From assembly GCA_001072465.1 (NCBI GenBank), contig JVKM01000024.1, positions 1 to 64,000 on the forward strand: a stretch of 64,000 nucleotides of DNA, written 5' to 3'. This document shows positions 6,859 to 16,411 of this stretch, one piece after another (the stretch's first letter is position 1; every line of letters starts with the position of its first letter). The translations under genes were made by a program, and so were the position numbers. This DNA comes from Xylanimonas cellulosilytica. Its GTDB lineage: Bacteria > Actinomycetota > Actinomycetes > Actinomycetales > Actinomycetaceae. Below the pieces are notes generated by a model. The model was not told where the DNA came from and did no database searches. It saw nothing but the letters and a program-made list of their open reading frames with translations.

Positions 6859-9225
6859 TCAGTCGATCGGCTCACCCTCAATGTGCCATACCTCGCGAGC
6901 ATAGTCGGAGATCGTGCGGTCCGAGGAGAAACGGCCGGAGCGGGAGATGTTCGCCCACACGCGGCGGTTCCAGGCCTTCTGGTCGCGGTAGTCGGCGGCC
7001 ATGCGATCCTTGGTCTCGCGGTACGCGGCGAAGTCGCCCAGGACGTAGTACACGTCGGCCGGGTCATAGCCACCCTCGAGGATCGAGTGGCGCACGTCGT
7101 GGAACCAGCCGGAGTTGGAGTCATCGAGCGTGCCGTCGGTCAGGGCGTCGATGACGCGCTTGAGGCCGGGGACATTCTCGTAGTGCCAACGGGGGTCGTA
7201 GTGGCGACGCAGCTCGGGAAGCTCGTCGTCGGTCGCACCGAAGATGTAAGCGTTCTCGTCGCCCACGGCCTCGAGAATCTCGACGTTCGCGCCGTCCAGC
7301 GTGCCCAGGGTGAGGGCACCGTTCATCATGAACTTCATATTGGACGTGCCCGAGGCCTCCTTGCCGGCCATCGAGATCTGCTCGGAGACGTCGGCGGCGG
7401 GGATGATGTGCTCGGCGGGCGAGACGTTGTAGTTGTGGACGAAGACGACCTTGATACGGCCGTTGATGTCCTCGTCGTTGTTCACCAGCTCCGCAATGGC
7501 GTTGATGAGCTTGATGATGGCCTTGGCGCGGATGTAGCCGGGGGCAGCCTTGGCACCGAAGATGAACACGCGGTTGGGGGTGTCCAGCGTCGGGTCGTCC
7601 TTCATGCGGAAGTACAGGTCCAGGACGTAGAAGGCGTTGAGCAGCTGGCGCTTGTACTCGTGCAGACGCTTGATCTGCACGTCGAAGATCGAGTCGGGAT
7701 CAATCTCGACACCCTCGCGCTCCTTGACCCAGGCGGCGAAGTCAACCTTGTTGGCGTGCTTGATCTCGGCCAAGCGCTCGAGGACCTCGTCAGTGCCGGC
7801 CTCGGTGAACTTGGACAGCTCGGTGAGGTCGCGGACCCACGCGTCGGAGCCGGTGACCTCGTCGAGGAGAGCGGCCAGGCGGGGGTTGCACTGCTTGAGC
7901 CAGCGGCGCGGGGTCACGCCGTTGGTCTTGTTGTTGAAGCGCTCGGGCCAGATGGCGTGCCACTCCTTGAGGGTGTCGCGCTTGATGATCTCCGTGTGGA
8001 GGGCGGCGACGCCGTTGATGGAGTAGGACGCGTAGCAGGCGATCCAGGCCATGCGCACGGTATTGCCGGCGACGGGGGCCATGTAGTCGATGGTGCCCTG
8101 GTCGAGGCCACGCTCGGCCATGTCGATGCGGAAGCGACGGTCGATCTCGCGGACGATCTCGGCGATGCGCGGGAACAGGCGGTCGAAGATGTGGATGTCC
8201 CAGGTCTCGAGGGCCTCGGCCAGAACCGTGTGGTTCGTGTAGGCGAAGGTCTTGGAGACGACCTTCCAGGCCTCTTCCCAGCCGAGGCCATGCTCGTCCA
8301 TGAGGATGCGCATGAGTTCAGGGATGGCGAGGACCGGGTGGGTGTCGTTGAGCTGGACGGCGTTGTACTCGGCGAAGCCGGTCAGGTCGGTACCGTGGTG
8401 ACGCACGTAGTTCTCGACGATCTCCTGCAGGGAGGCGGAGCAGAAGAAGTACTGCTGACGCACGCGCAGGACCTTGCCCTCGAACGTGGTGTCGTTGGGG
8501 TACAGGACGCGGGAGATGTCCATGGTGCGCTCACGGTCGACGATGGCGTCGGTGAAGCGCTGGGAGTTGAAGGCGTCGTAGTCGAATTCCTCGATGGGCT
8601 CTGCCTTCCACAGGCGCAGGGTGCCCACGTTCTTGGTGCCATAGCCGGTGATCGCGATGTCGTAGGGAACGGCGCGCACGGTCAGGTCTGCGTAGGAGAC
8701 GATGCGGGAGCGCTCTTCGCGGCGGGTGACGAAGGGGTAGCCCTCTTCCATCCACGGGTCCGGGTGCTCGGTCTGGAAGCCGTTGCCGAAGAGCTGCTTG
8801 AACAGGCCGTAGCGGTACAGGATGCCGTAGCCGCGCACGGGCAGGTCGAGGGTGGCGCAGGAGTCCAGGAAGCAGGCGGCGAGGCGGCCGAGGCCACCGT
8901 TACCGAGGGCAGCATCCGGCTCCTCTTCGAGGACCTGGCCGAGGTCGAGGCCGTAGGCAGCGAGAGCTTCGCGAGCCTTCTCGACGAGGCCGAGGTTCGA
9001 CAGGTTGTTGAGCAGGGCTCGGCCCATGAGGAACTCGGCGGAGAAGTAGTGTTCCTGACGGCCCTTGGCGTAACGCTCCGTGGTGGCGGCCCAGTTATCG
9101 GCGATCTGATCGACGATTGCGGCGGAGAGCCCCTGCCACACTTCCATCAGGGTCGAATCTTCAACGGGGCGTCCAGAGGTCGCGCGCACATGAGAGGGCA
9201 GCGACTGCGTCAGATCCAGCGTCAT
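6859..9225 (-). CDS. glgP: glycogen/maltodextrin phosphorylase
   Basis: 788 aa, a normal length for the GT35 family. It releases glucose-1-phosphate from alpha-1,4-glucan ends using phosphate and a PLP cofactor. Visible signatures: GNGGLGRLAACFLDS near residue 107, LNDTHP, KTNGVTPRRW, KRLHEYKRQLLN and the PLP-lysine motif EASGTSNMKFMMNG (Lys about 631). Cytoplasmic. An AAAGGAAA site precedes the ATG. It is a single-gene unit with its own terminator and is divergent from the surface-protein gene. Confidence 0.96.
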   Translation of the reverse strand: MTLDLTQSLPSHVRATSGRPVEDSTLMEVWQGLSAAIVDQIADNWAATTERYAKGRQEHYFSAEFLMGRALLNNLSNLGLVEKAREALAAYGLDLGQVLEEEPDAALGNGGLGRLAACFLDSCATLDLPVRGYGILYRYGLFKQLFGNGFQTEHPDPWMEEGYPFVTRREERSRIVSYADLTVRAVPYDIAITGYGTKNVGTLRLWKAEPIEEFDYDAFNSQRFTDAIVDRERTMDISRVLYPNDTTFEGKVLRVRQQYFFCSASLQEIVENYVRHHGTDLTGFAEYNAVQLNDTHPVLAIPELMRILMDEHGLGWEEAWKVVSKTFAYTNHTVLAEALETWDIHIFDRLFPRIAEIVREIDRRFRIDMAERGLDQGTIDYMAPVAGNTVRMAWIACYASYSINGVAALHTEIIKRDTLKEWHAIWPERFNNKTNGVTPRRWLKQCNPRLAALLDEVTGSDAWVRDLTELSKFTEAGTDEVLERLAEIKHANKVDFAAWVKEREGVEIDPDSIFDVQIKRLHEYKRQLLNAFYVLDLYFRMKDDPTLDTPNRVFIFGAKAAPGYIRAKAIIKLINAIAELVNNDEDINGRIKVVFVHNYNVSPAEHIIPAADVSEQISMAGKEASGTSNMKFMMNGALTLGTLDGANVEILEAVGDENAYIFGATDDELPELRRHYDPRWHYENVPGLKRVIDALTDGTLDDSNSGWFHDVRHSILEGGYDPADVYYVLGDFAAYRETKDRMAADYRDQKAWNRRVWANISRSGRFSSDRTISDYAREVWHIEGEPID

Positions 9226-9616
9226 ACGATTTCCTTTTGTGTAACTGCGCCGTGCCCGCCGCGGGGGCGAGCGCCCCAGGTCGGAGCTGGCTTCACCTCT
9301 AGAGGGTAGCGAGTGTGTGGCCCAATTCCCTGTTCTGACACAGCACTGGGAGAAACCCCACCCCCGGGCACGTGACGGAATCCACCTGTCAAATCCAGCC
9401 CATGACTAAAGGCCCAGGTTGGCGCGCATTTACAAACGGCAACCAATCCCCACCTGCAGCAAGTTGCAAAGTATCCCCTCAATGATTTTTCGCAAACGTG
9501 AGACATGGTCAGTGTTCATGGACTAAGGTTTCCATATAACCAATGCTGACCGGGCTAACAATAGCCCACACGGCCAGTATTCTTGAGAATGAATCACCTT
9601 CAACATGAGGAATACG
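9226..9616. promoter_or_regulatory. divergent intergenic region between glgP and a surface-protein gene
   Basis: About 390 bases without a gene. It must hold the promoters of both divergent genes. The right third is AT-richer and includes TATAAC near 9534 as a possible -10, and a small hairpin GGGCTA-ACAA-TAGCCC at 9552-9567 in the likely leader of the rightward gene. No riboswitch or RNA gene was recognised. Confidence 0.35.
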
Positions 9617-11116
9617 ATGAAACTGACGCATAGGTTGACCATCGCGACGGCTCTGAGCGCCACGCTCGCGACCGCCCTGATCGCAGGCCCCGCCATGGCC
9701 TCGCCCTCCGACGAGAACAAGCCCACGGGTCCCGGCACCGCTAACGGCGACAAGTCCACCGCGTGCCGCGCCGACTGGACCGCCGCCGCGATCCTCGACA
9801 CGGACATCCTGGCTCACCACCCCGAGCTGGTGAACCCTGCCGATATCACCCGCAACACTGACGGCTCCGTCAACAAGGTCGCCACCGGCTCGAACAACGG
9901 CTACACCTCGAAGATCTCGACGAACTTCAACACCGAGACCTACAAGGCTCCGGGCATGTTCGAGGCCAACCACTGGATCGCCGGTTCCATGCAGAACTGG
10001 CGCTTCCCCGTGGCTACAAAGAACAAGCTGGTCGCCGGCACGACGATCACCGTCGACCTGCCGGACGACATGGCCAACACCTCCTTCATCGGCAAGCTTG
10101 AGACCCGCGCGGGCCTCAACGCTTTCATGCAGTCGTGGGGCCCGCGTGAAGCCGAGTACACGTGGAATGACGGCGACTTCACCGCCACCCTGACCGACGC
10201 CGCCAAGAACATTTGGACCATCACGCTGAACAAGGGCCTCGACGCCAACACCGGCACTGTCTTCCAGTTCACGGGCACCTTCCCCGAGGGCGCCGAGTCC
10301 TCGACCGCGTCCGCCAACCTGGTCGGCGCCCAGTTCCCGGCCGACGGCCAGGTGTGCGGCGACCTGCCCACCCCCGAGACGCCCGAGCTCACCAAGTGCC
10401 AGGTCACGACCGTGGACCGCACCGTGTGGAGCCCCTACTCGCGCGACATCAACGAGCGCTCCAAGTACGCGGGCTCCTGGGGTTCTGAGGAGCCCAAGTG
10501 GGGCGAGGCCAACGCTGACGGCTGGTTCGTTGCCACCGGTACCGACCCGAAGGTCGGCGACTCGCGCACCCTGCGCCTCTACGGCGCCACCCACAAGGAC
10601 CTCACCAACGCGACGCTGACGATCAAGGCCGTCCAGGGCCTGAAGTTCGACGCCTCCACGATCAACACGATCTCCAACCCCGGCGCCGGCGCGCTCAAGG
10701 GTAACGGCTTCACGAACACCGTCGAGGGCCTGGGCGACATCAAGGTCAGCGAGGACGGCAAGACCATCACCGTCACGATCGAGCACATGCCGGCCAACTC
10801 CGCCTTCTCCTTCAACATCAACGGCACTCTGACCGGCGAGACCCTCGAGGACTCCCCGATCCTGGCCCCGATCGTCCTGCACAACTGGCTGACCGGCACG
10901 GACAGCGAGTGCACGGTTCCCACCGAGGAACCCAGCACCCCGGCGCCGTCGGATTCCCCGACGCCCGAGCCGACGACCCCCGCTCCTGCCCCGTCCGCAA
11001 CCCCGAGCGGCAACCTCGCACGCACGGGCGCTGACACCCCGATGCTGGCCGGTGCGGCCATCATGGCGGGCCTGGCAGGCCTCGGAGCTGTGGCTCTGCG
11101 CCGTCGCCAGCGCTGA
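9617..11116 (+). CDS. cell-wall-anchored surface protein with LARTG sorting signal
   Basis: 499 aa from the ATG at 9617, which has TGAGGA seven bases upstream; an in-frame ATG at 9605 is less likely. A signal peptide (HRLTIATALSATLATALIAGPAMA) is followed by a secreted part with two beta-rich modules (about residues 40-230 and 250-430) without a firm family match, a Thr/Pro/Ser-rich wall-spanning stretch (EEPSTPAPSDSPTPEPTTPAPAP) and the signal LARTG-hydrophobic helix-RRRQR. LAxTG is the class E sortase motif of high-GC actinobacteria. Probable adhesin or structural wall protein. Confidence 0.82.
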   Translation: MKLTHRLTIATALSATLATALIAGPAMASPSDENKPTGPGTANGDKSTACRADWTAAAILDTDILAHHPELVNPADITRNTDGSVNKVATGSNNGYTSKISTNFNTETYKAPGMFEANHWIAGSMQNWRFPVATKNKLVAGTTITVDLPDDMANTSFIGKLETRAGLNAFMQSWGPREAEYTWNDGDFTATLTDAAKNIWTITLNKGLDANTGTVFQFTGTFPEGAESSTASANLVGAQFPADGQVCGDLPTPETPELTKCQVTTVDRTVWSPYSRDINERSKYAGSWGSEEPKWGEANADGWFVATGTDPKVGDSRTLRLYGATHKDLTNATLTIKAVQGLKFDASTINTISNPGAGALKGNGFTNTVEGLGDIKVSEDGKTITVTIEHMPANSAFSFNINGTLTGETLEDSPILAPIVLHNWLTGTDSECTVPTEEPSTPAPSDSPTPEPTTPAPAPSATPSGNLARTGADTPMLAGAAIMAGLAGLGAVALRRRQR

Positions 11117-11123
11117 CGGATTG

Positions 11124-11209
11124 CCCCCGCAGGGTGCGTCCCTGCGGGGGGCACTTCCCGCAGGGACGCATCAACAGGAAAGTGGCACCGCTCTTGATGA
11201 GTGGTGCCA
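11124..11209 (+). terminator. terminator region with competing hairpins
   Basis: Directly after the surface-protein gene. Stem A-B is CCCCCGCAGGG (11124-11134) with CCCTGCGGGGG (11140-11150). The B segment can instead pair as TGCGTCCCTGCGGG (11135-11148) with CCCGCAGGGACGCA (11157-11170). A third hairpin, AAGTGGCACC with GGTGCCACTT, lies at about 11179-11209. No long T-run follows the first two. Confidence 0.65.
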
Positions 11210-11383
11210 CTTCCCATCACCGGTTCATCATGAGGGCTCAATTCATGGTGACTTTCGGTAGTTCCATTGTGCATGTGATGCACGCATCATTTCAAGGCGA
11301 AACGATGATTTTTCGGTGCAAATTCGCGGTTTCTAACTGCACGTTCGTGCACAACTATCGCGCGATCTGCGCAAACTAGACAA
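11210..11383. other. intergenic, no gene seen
   Basis: Lower-GC stretch between the hairpins of the two convergent surface-protein genes. No ORF with a ribosome-binding site or family resemblance was found. Confidence 0.4.
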
Positions 11384-11418
11384 AACGCGGGCCCGCTCGA
11401 TTCGAGCGGGCCCGCGTT
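11384..11418 (-). terminator. terminator of the LANTG protein gene
   Basis: Near-perfect hairpin: a 16-17 bp stem around AACGCGGGCCCGCTCG with its complement, tiny loop, followed on the minus strand by TTTGTCTAG. It lies 20 bp beyond the stop codon of the leftward surface-protein gene. Confidence 0.85.
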
Positions 11419-11438
11419 ACTTGTCAGGCGAAGAAGCC

Positions 11439-12005
11439 TCAGTGACGCTTGCGAGCGACCACGAGGGTCACGCCACCAGCCAGCGCGATGACGCCAGCGC
11501 CAGCGGCGATCGACGCGGCGGAGCCGGTGTTGGCCAGCGTCGGGTTCGAGGCGGCGGGGGTGCCGGCCGGAGCGTTCGTGTTGCGGATGCCGCCACGAGC
11601 GGAGACGGGGGCCGGGCCGTTGCCGGTGGAGATCTGGCCGCGGGTGGTCACGCCGGTGGTGCCGACGGGGCCGGAGGCCGCGCCAGCGCCACCCTGATCG
11701 GCGGCGGGGACCGAAGAATCATCGGACTGGGCCGGCGTCTCAGCGGAACCACCGGTGTTGTTGTCGTCGGCCGGGGTCGAGGGCTGCTCGGGGGCCGGTT
11801 CCTCGTCGGCCGGGGTCGAGGGCTGCTCGGGGGCCGGATCCTCGGTGGCCGGGGTCGAGGGCTGCTCGGTCGAGGGGGCCTCGGTGGCCGGGGTCGAGGG
11901 CTGCTCGGTGACGGGGGTCTCGGCAGCGAAAGCGACGCCGGCCGAAGCGGCGATCAGACCGAGCGCCGCGGTGGCGGCGAACAGAGACGAGGTCGTCTTC
12001 TTCAT
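11439..12005 (-). CDS. small Pro/Glu-rich cell-wall protein with LANTG sorting signal
   Basis: 188 aa from the ATG at 12005, which has AGGAGA upstream; the frame is open further but lacks a better start. Signal peptide SSLFAATAALGLIAASAGVAFA, then about four copies of a 13-residue EQPSTPATEDPAP-type repeat, a Gly/Ala/Thr-rich linker, and LANTG-hydrophobic helix-ARKRH. It looks like a sortase-E-anchored wall-spanning protein without a catalytic domain. The repeat number probably varies between strains. It converges on the larger LARTG gene. Confidence 0.82.
   Translation of the reverse strand: MKKTTSSLFAATAALGLIAASAGVAFAAETPVTEQPSTPATEAPSTEQPSTPATEDPAPEQPSTPADEEPAPEQPSTPADDNNTGGSAETPAQSDDSSVPAADQGGAGAASGPVGTTGVTTRGQISTGNGPAPVSARGGIRNTNAPAGTPAASNPTLANTGSAASIAAGAGVIALAGGVTLVVARKRH
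11767..11910. repeat. 39-bp in-frame tandem repeats
   Basis: Three to four copies of a 39-bp unit containing ggccggggtcgagggctgct encode the EQPSTPA blocks of the LANTG protein. Copies differ at a few bases. A period of 13 codons allows length variation without frameshift. Confidence 0.85.
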
Positions 12006-12205
12006 TGTTTCTCCTGGAACAATTGTGGTGAGGGATGAATGCGTGACCCTGACCAATGCGGGCCGTGCGCGTCACGGCGTTCTCCCCCACCCTACAACAC
12101 TTCCTGACCAATACGCACAGATTTCCGAAAATCACCCGCCGGCGAGTCGCATCCCACTTTTTCAAGGGGCTTTGTTCGCCTCCGCCGCGCGGGAAAACGA
12201 CGAGG

Positions 12206-12835
12206 TCAGGACAGCTTGGCGGTCGCAATGAACTGGAAAATACCCTCCATGATGAGCTGCGTCGCAATAGCAGCCAGCAGCAGACCGGAAATCTTTGTCA
12301 GCAGCATGATGCCGCCGGGCCCCAGGAGCCGGGACAGCATCAGGGAGAATCGCATGGTCAGCCACATGACAAGGTGGGCCAGCACGACAGCGACGATGAC
12401 AGCGATCCACGAACCCACGTTCGTGCCGGCCTGTCCGACGGCAACCATGACAGCGACAATCGAGCCGGGGCCTGCGAGCAGCGGCGTACCCAGCGGCACG
12501 AGCGCGACGTTCACGCCCTCGTCCCCCGTGTCCGGTGAGGAGGAGTCCGTGCCCATGAGGAGCTCCATGGCGACGAGGAAGAGCAGGACGCCGCCAGAGA
12601 GCTGGAGGGCCTCCATGGAGATGTGGAGGAGGCGCAGGATCTGCCCGCCCAGGATTGCGAAGGTCAGGATGACACCGAAGGACACGGAGGTCGCCTGGAT
12701 GGCCGCGCGGCGCTGCTTGGGCTGCGAGTAACGGGCGGTGAGGCCCAGGAAGACGGGCACGGTCCCGATCGGGTCCATGATGACCGTCAGCGTCGCGAAG
12801 GCGGTCGCGAAGAGCGTAACGTCGAAGAGGCTCAC
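12206..12835 (-). CDS. MarC family integral membrane protein
   Basis: 209 aa with six transmembrane segments and the MarC/UPF0056 hallmark DPIGTVPVFLGLT near residue 21, plus VPLGTPLLAGPGSI near 113 and MRF..LSRLLGPGGI. The family's function is not settled; despite the name, MarC does not clearly confer antibiotic resistance. The GTG start lies within the last codons of the upstream PHP gene (4-base overlap), so the two are translationally coupled. Confidence 0.9.
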   Translation of the reverse strand: MSLFDVTLFATAFATLTVIMDPIGTVPVFLGLTARYSQPKQRRAAIQATSVSFGVILTFAILGGQILRLLHISMEALQLSGGVLLFLVAMELLMGTDSSSPDTGDEGVNVALVPLGTPLLAGPGSIVAVMVAVGQAGTNVGSWIAVIVAVVLAHLVMWLTMRFSLMLSRLLGPGGIMLLTKISGLLLAAIATQLIMEGIFQFIATAKLS

Positions 12836-13677
12836 GGCTCGACCACCTCAATGCAGCCCTGCGCGATGACCTCGGCGATCACCTGCGGATCCGTCGTGTT
12901 TTCGCCGATGCGGTTCGGCTTACCCGTCCCGTGGTAGTCGGAAGAGCCAAACATCGCCAGGCCCATCTCGCGGGCGATGCGCTCGACGTCGGCGCGGTCC
13001 TCGGGCGCATGGTCGCGGTGGTCGCGCTCGATGCCGAAGAGGCCGGCCGCCGCCATGTCGGCGATGACGGCCTCGGGCAGCAGGCGCTGGCGCTTGCGAG
13101 CGCGGGGGTGGGCCAGGACCGGCACTCCCCCGGCCTGCCGCACGCAGCGCACGGCGTCGACCGGGTCGGGTGCCCAGTGATGCACGTAGTAGGGGCCCGA
13201 CGGGTGCAGGGCCTTGACGAAGGCGGCGCTGCGGTCGGGGAAGGCACCGGCGGCGACGAGCGCGTCCGCAATGTGCGGGCGCCCCACGGGGCCACCCTCG
13301 GGCGCGAAGGCGAGCACGTCGTCCAACGTAATCGGATAGTCGGCAGACAGGTTCTCGACCATGCGCGCGGCGCGCGTCTCGCGGTCCTCGCGCGTGCGTC
13401 GGAAATTATCGACGAGGCCGGGGCTGGCCGGGTCGAAGAGGTAGGCCAGCAGGTGCACGGCGATCCCCGAAGACGAGCACGACATCTCGGTGCCTCGGAT
13501 GAGGCTCACGCCGGTGTCCGCGACGGCGGCCGCGGCCTCGTCCCATCCGGCGGTCGTGTCATGGTCCGTCAGCGCGATAGCGTCCAGCCCGGCCTGAGCG
13601 GCAATAGACAGGAGCTGCGCGGGCGTATCCGTCCCATCTGAATACGCGCTATGAGTATGGGGGTCAATTCGCTTCAC
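12832..13677 (-). CDS. PHP-domain phosphoesterase (TrpH/YciV-like)
   Basis: 281 aa. PHP metal-binding motifs: DPHTHSAYSDGT at the N terminus, ALTDHDT near residue 38, RGTEMS, HLLAY, VLAHPRAR and a C-terminal SSDYHG. The closest characterised relatives are TrpH/RNase AM-type enzymes that act on 3',5'-bisphosphonucleotides or RNA 5' ends; that activity is an inference. Start: a TAGTCT box (13684-13689) lies exactly six bases before the GTG at 13677, giving a leaderless start one codon inside the longer ATG frame at 13680. It overlaps marC by four bases. Confidence 0.87.
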   Translation of the reverse strand: MKRIDPHTHSAYSDGTDTPAQLLSIAAQAGLDAIALTDHDTTAGWDEAAAAVADTGVSLIRGTEMSCSSSGIAVHLLAYLFDPASPGLVDNFRRTREDRETRAARMVENLSADYPITLDDVLAFAPEGGPVGRPHIADALVAAGAFPDRSAAFVKALHPSGPYYVHHWAPDPVDAVRCVRQAGGVPVLAHPRARKRQRLLPEAVIADMAAAGLFGIERDHRDHAPEDRADVERIAREMGLAMFGSSDYHGTGKPNRIGENTTDPQVIAEVIAQGCIEVVEP

Positions 13678-13683
13678 CATTTG

Positions 13684-13689
13684 AGACTA
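13684..13689 (-). promoter_or_regulatory. -10 box for leaderless transcription of the PHP gene
   Basis: TAGTCT on the minus strand, six bases before the GTG at 13677. The spacing places the transcription start at the initiation codon. Confidence 0.55.
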
Positions 13690-13918
13690 CCCCATTAATC
13701 CGATCACACAACCGCGCGGGCGAACACCACCCGCGCGCGTCAGGAGGCCTCGCAAAAGCCCCATTTTTGCCCGGTCTTGACCGTGTTTTCTGCACGTTCT
13801 CCCATCGCGACACCACCCTTTTTGGTTAACCGCTCACCTGCAGCGATGAGCTGTCGACTGTAGGAAACTGGCATCACACGGCCATTTGGCCTCCCTCAAC
13901 ACCGATTGGAGTACACGC

Positions 13919-15379
13919 GTGTCTGACAAGGATCAGACCCAGGTGTCCACCGCGACTGACGCGGGAGACGCCGGGTACAACAAGGCTCTGAAAAACCGAC
14001 ACATCCAGATGATCGCCATCGGCGGTTCGATCGGCACCGGCCTGTTCCTAGGTGCCGGCGGTCGACTGGCCCAGGGCGGCCCCGCACTGGCCTTCGCCTA
14101 CGCGGTGTGTGGCATCTTCGCGTTCCTGATGGTCCGCGCCCTCGGCGAGCTGGCGGTGCGCCGCCCCTCCTCGGGCGCGTTCGTGTCCTACGCCCGCGAG
14201 TTCCTGGGCGAAAAGGGTGCGTTCATCACCGGCTGGTTCTTCTTCCTGGACTGGGCGGTCACCGTCATGGCTGACATCACCGCCGTGGCGCTCTACATGC
14301 ACTACTGGAACATGTTCGAGAACATCCCCCAGTGGGTCATCGCCCTCATCGCGCTCGCACTCGTCTTTGTCCTCAACATGATGAGCGTCAAGGCCTTCGG
14401 CGAGGCCGAGTTCTGGTTCGCGATGATCAAAGTCGCGACGATCCTCATCTTCATGGGCGTCGCCATCTGGGCGATCATCACCCAGGCTCACGTCGGCGAG
14501 TACACCGCGGGTGTCCACAACATCTCCGAGTCCGGCGGCTGGTTCCCCGAGGGCCTGGCCCCCGTCTTCGCGCTCACACTGGGCGTCGTCTTCGCTTTCG
14601 GCGGCACCGAGATGGTGGGCGTCGCGGCGGGCGAGGCGAAGGACGCCGCGAAGATCCTGCCCAAGGCCATCAACTCGATGGTCGTTCGTATCTTCTTCTT
14701 CTACGTCGGCTCCGTCGTTCTCTTCGCCTTCGCGCTGCCCTACACCGCCTACTCCTCGGATGAGTCTCCCTTCACGACCTTCTTCTCCGGCCTCGGCGTG
14801 CCCCACGCGGGCGACATCATCCAGGTCGTCGTCCTGACCGCCGCACTGTCCTCGCTCAACGCGGGCCTGTACGCGACCGGTCGTACGCTGCGCTCGATGG
14901 CGCTCGTGGGCGAGGGCCCGCGCTTCGCCGCTCGCCTCAACAAGAACCACGTCCCCTACGGCGGCATCATCATCACCGCGTCGCTGGGTCTGCTCGGCGT
15001 CCTGCTCAACGCCTTCGTCCCGGAGAACGCCTTTAACATCGTCATGGACCTGGCGGGCATCGGCATTGCCGGCACCTGGGCGATGATCCTCATCTCGCAC
15101 CTGGCGTTCCTGCGCAAGGTCAAGCGCGGCGAGGAAGAACGTCCGGAGTTCCGCATGCCCGGCGCTCCCTACACCAACTACCTGGCGCTGCTCTTCTTCG
15201 CGGTGGTCGTTGGCTCCAACGTGACCTCCGAATCGGGCCGTTGGACACTTGCGCTCTTCGCCGTGGTCGTCGTCCTCATGGTCGCCGGCTGGTACTACGT
15301 GCGTGGTCGCGTCGGCAACCTGACCGACGAGGCTGCCGCCTCGCTGCAGGGCGAGGAAACCCTGGTGGCGGGCGACTGA
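13919..15379 (+). CDS. ansP: L-asparagine permease (APC/AAT family)
   Basis: 486 aa, twelve hydrophobic segments. The N-terminal signature IGGSIGTGLFLGAGGRLAQGGPAL, then RALGELAVRRPSSGAFVSYAREFLGEKGAF and ADITAVALYMHYW, follow the AnsP branch of amino-acid permeases closely. The next gene is an asparaginase, so import and hydrolysis of asparagine are coupled. Start: GTG at 13919 with GGAG seven bases upstream; the frame is open to 13886 but without a better start. It lies 13 bp from ansA in the same operon. Confidence 0.88.
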   Translation: MSDKDQTQVSTATDAGDAGYNKALKNRHIQMIAIGGSIGTGLFLGAGGRLAQGGPALAFAYAVCGIFAFLMVRALGELAVRRPSSGAFVSYAREFLGEKGAFITGWFFFLDWAVTVMADITAVALYMHYWNMFENIPQWVIALIALALVFVLNMMSVKAFGEAEFWFAMIKVATILIFMGVAIWAIITQAHVGEYTAGVHNISESGGWFPEGLAPVFALTLGVVFAFGGTEMVGVAAGEAKDAAKILPKAINSMVVRIFFFYVGSVVLFAFALPYTAYSSDESPFTTFFSGLGVPHAGDIIQVVVLTAALSSLNAGLYATGRTLRSMALVGEGPRFAARLNKNHVPYGGIIITASLGLLGVLLNAFVPENAFNIVMDLAGIGIAGTWAMILISHLAFLRKVKRGEEERPEFRMPGAPYTNYLALLFFAVVVGSNVTSESGRWTLALFAVVVVLMVAGWYYVRGRVGNLTDEAAASLQGEETLVAGD

Positions 15380-15392
15380 GAAAGGACGAACA

Positions 15393-16391
15393 GTGCGTCT
15401 TCACGTCACGTATGCCGGTGGCACCATCGGCATGGTCGACTCCCCCGAGGGGCTGCGTCCCGGCGCTGACCTGCAGGGGTGGTTCGGTTCCCAGCTCGAG
15501 GGCATCGAGCTGGCCTCGAACATCACGATGTCGACGCTGGACCCGCTCATCGACTCCTCGGAGGCTACCCCCGAGGACTGGCAGGCCATCATCGACGACA
15601 TCAACGCGCACGCCGACGAGGCCGACGCCTTCCTGGTCCTGCACGGCACGGACACGATGGCCTACTCGGCCGCGGCCCTGTCGTACGCGCTGGCGAGCAT
15701 GGGCAAGCCGGTCGTCCTGACCGGCTCCCAGTACCCGCTCGGCGTCGTCGGTTCGGATGCGTCGGCGAACGTCACGGGCGCGCTGCGCGCCGCGATCTCG
15801 CCGCGAGCGCGCGGCGTCATGCTGTTCTTCGGGCACAAGCTCCTGGCCGGCAACCGCGCCACCAAGACCTCGTCGTGGGCGTTCCGCGGCTTCGAGTCGC
15901 CCTCCGTGTCGCCCATGGCGCGCACGGGTGCCCCGTGGCGTTGGTACGGGGCTCCGAGCGTGGGCACCGGCTGGCAGGACCCCAGCCCGTACAAGCGCCA
16001 GGATGTCGCCGTCATCGACGTGGTGCCCGGCATGAGCGCCGCGCGTCTGCGCGCCATGACGACGCCCCACCCGGATGCGGTCATCCTGCGCACCTTCGGC
16101 GTGGGTAACATCCCCGCCTCCGAGCCCGGCCTCGTGGATGTCCTGGCCGAGCTCGCGCAGGCCGAGGTTCCGATCATCGTCGCCTCCCAGTGCTACCAGG
16201 CGGAGGTCATGCTCGGCCACTACGAGGCCGGCAACGCCCTCGCGCAACTGGGTGCGATCGGCGCGCATGACATGACGCTCGAGGCCCTCTACGCCAAGAC
16301 TGTCTTCCTGCTCTCGCAGGGCAAGCGCGGCGCGGACTTCAAGCGCTGGATGGATCTGTCCATCGCGGGAGAGCTCACCCTCCAGGACTGA
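15393..16391 (+). CDS. ansA: L-asparaginase, type I-like
   Basis: 332 aa. Hydrolyses asparagine to aspartate and ammonia. Both catalytic threonine motifs are present: YAGGTIGM at residues 5-12 and LHGTDTMAYSAAAL near 85-97, the latter with the Thr-Asp pair, and the Lys-containing GHKLLAGNRATK segment. There is no signal peptide, so it is cytoplasmic. GTG start with AAAGGAC just upstream. Together with ansP it forms an asparagine-scavenging operon. Confidence 0.93.
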   Translation: MRLHVTYAGGTIGMVDSPEGLRPGADLQGWFGSQLEGIELASNITMSTLDPLIDSSEATPEDWQAIIDDINAHADEADAFLVLHGTDTMAYSAAALSYALASMGKPVVLTGSQYPLGVVGSDASANVTGALRAAISPRARGVMLFFGHKLLAGNRATKTSSWAFRGFESPSVSPMARTGAPWRWYGAPSVGTGWQDPSPYKRQDVAVIDVVPGMSAARLRAMTTPHPDAVILRTFGVGNIPASEPGLVDVLAELAQAEVPIIVASQCYQAEVMLGHYEAGNALAQLGAIGAHDMTLEALYAKTVFLLSQGKRGADFKRWMDLSIAGELTLQD

Positions 16392-16411
16392 GCCTCTTCC
16401 ACCCGACACGG

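Noticed and set aside
6883-9309. 808-aa rightward open frame opposite glgP
   Set aside because: Val/Gly/Asp/Glu-rich shadow of a highly conserved enzyme; typical antisense open frame in GC-rich DNA, no domain.
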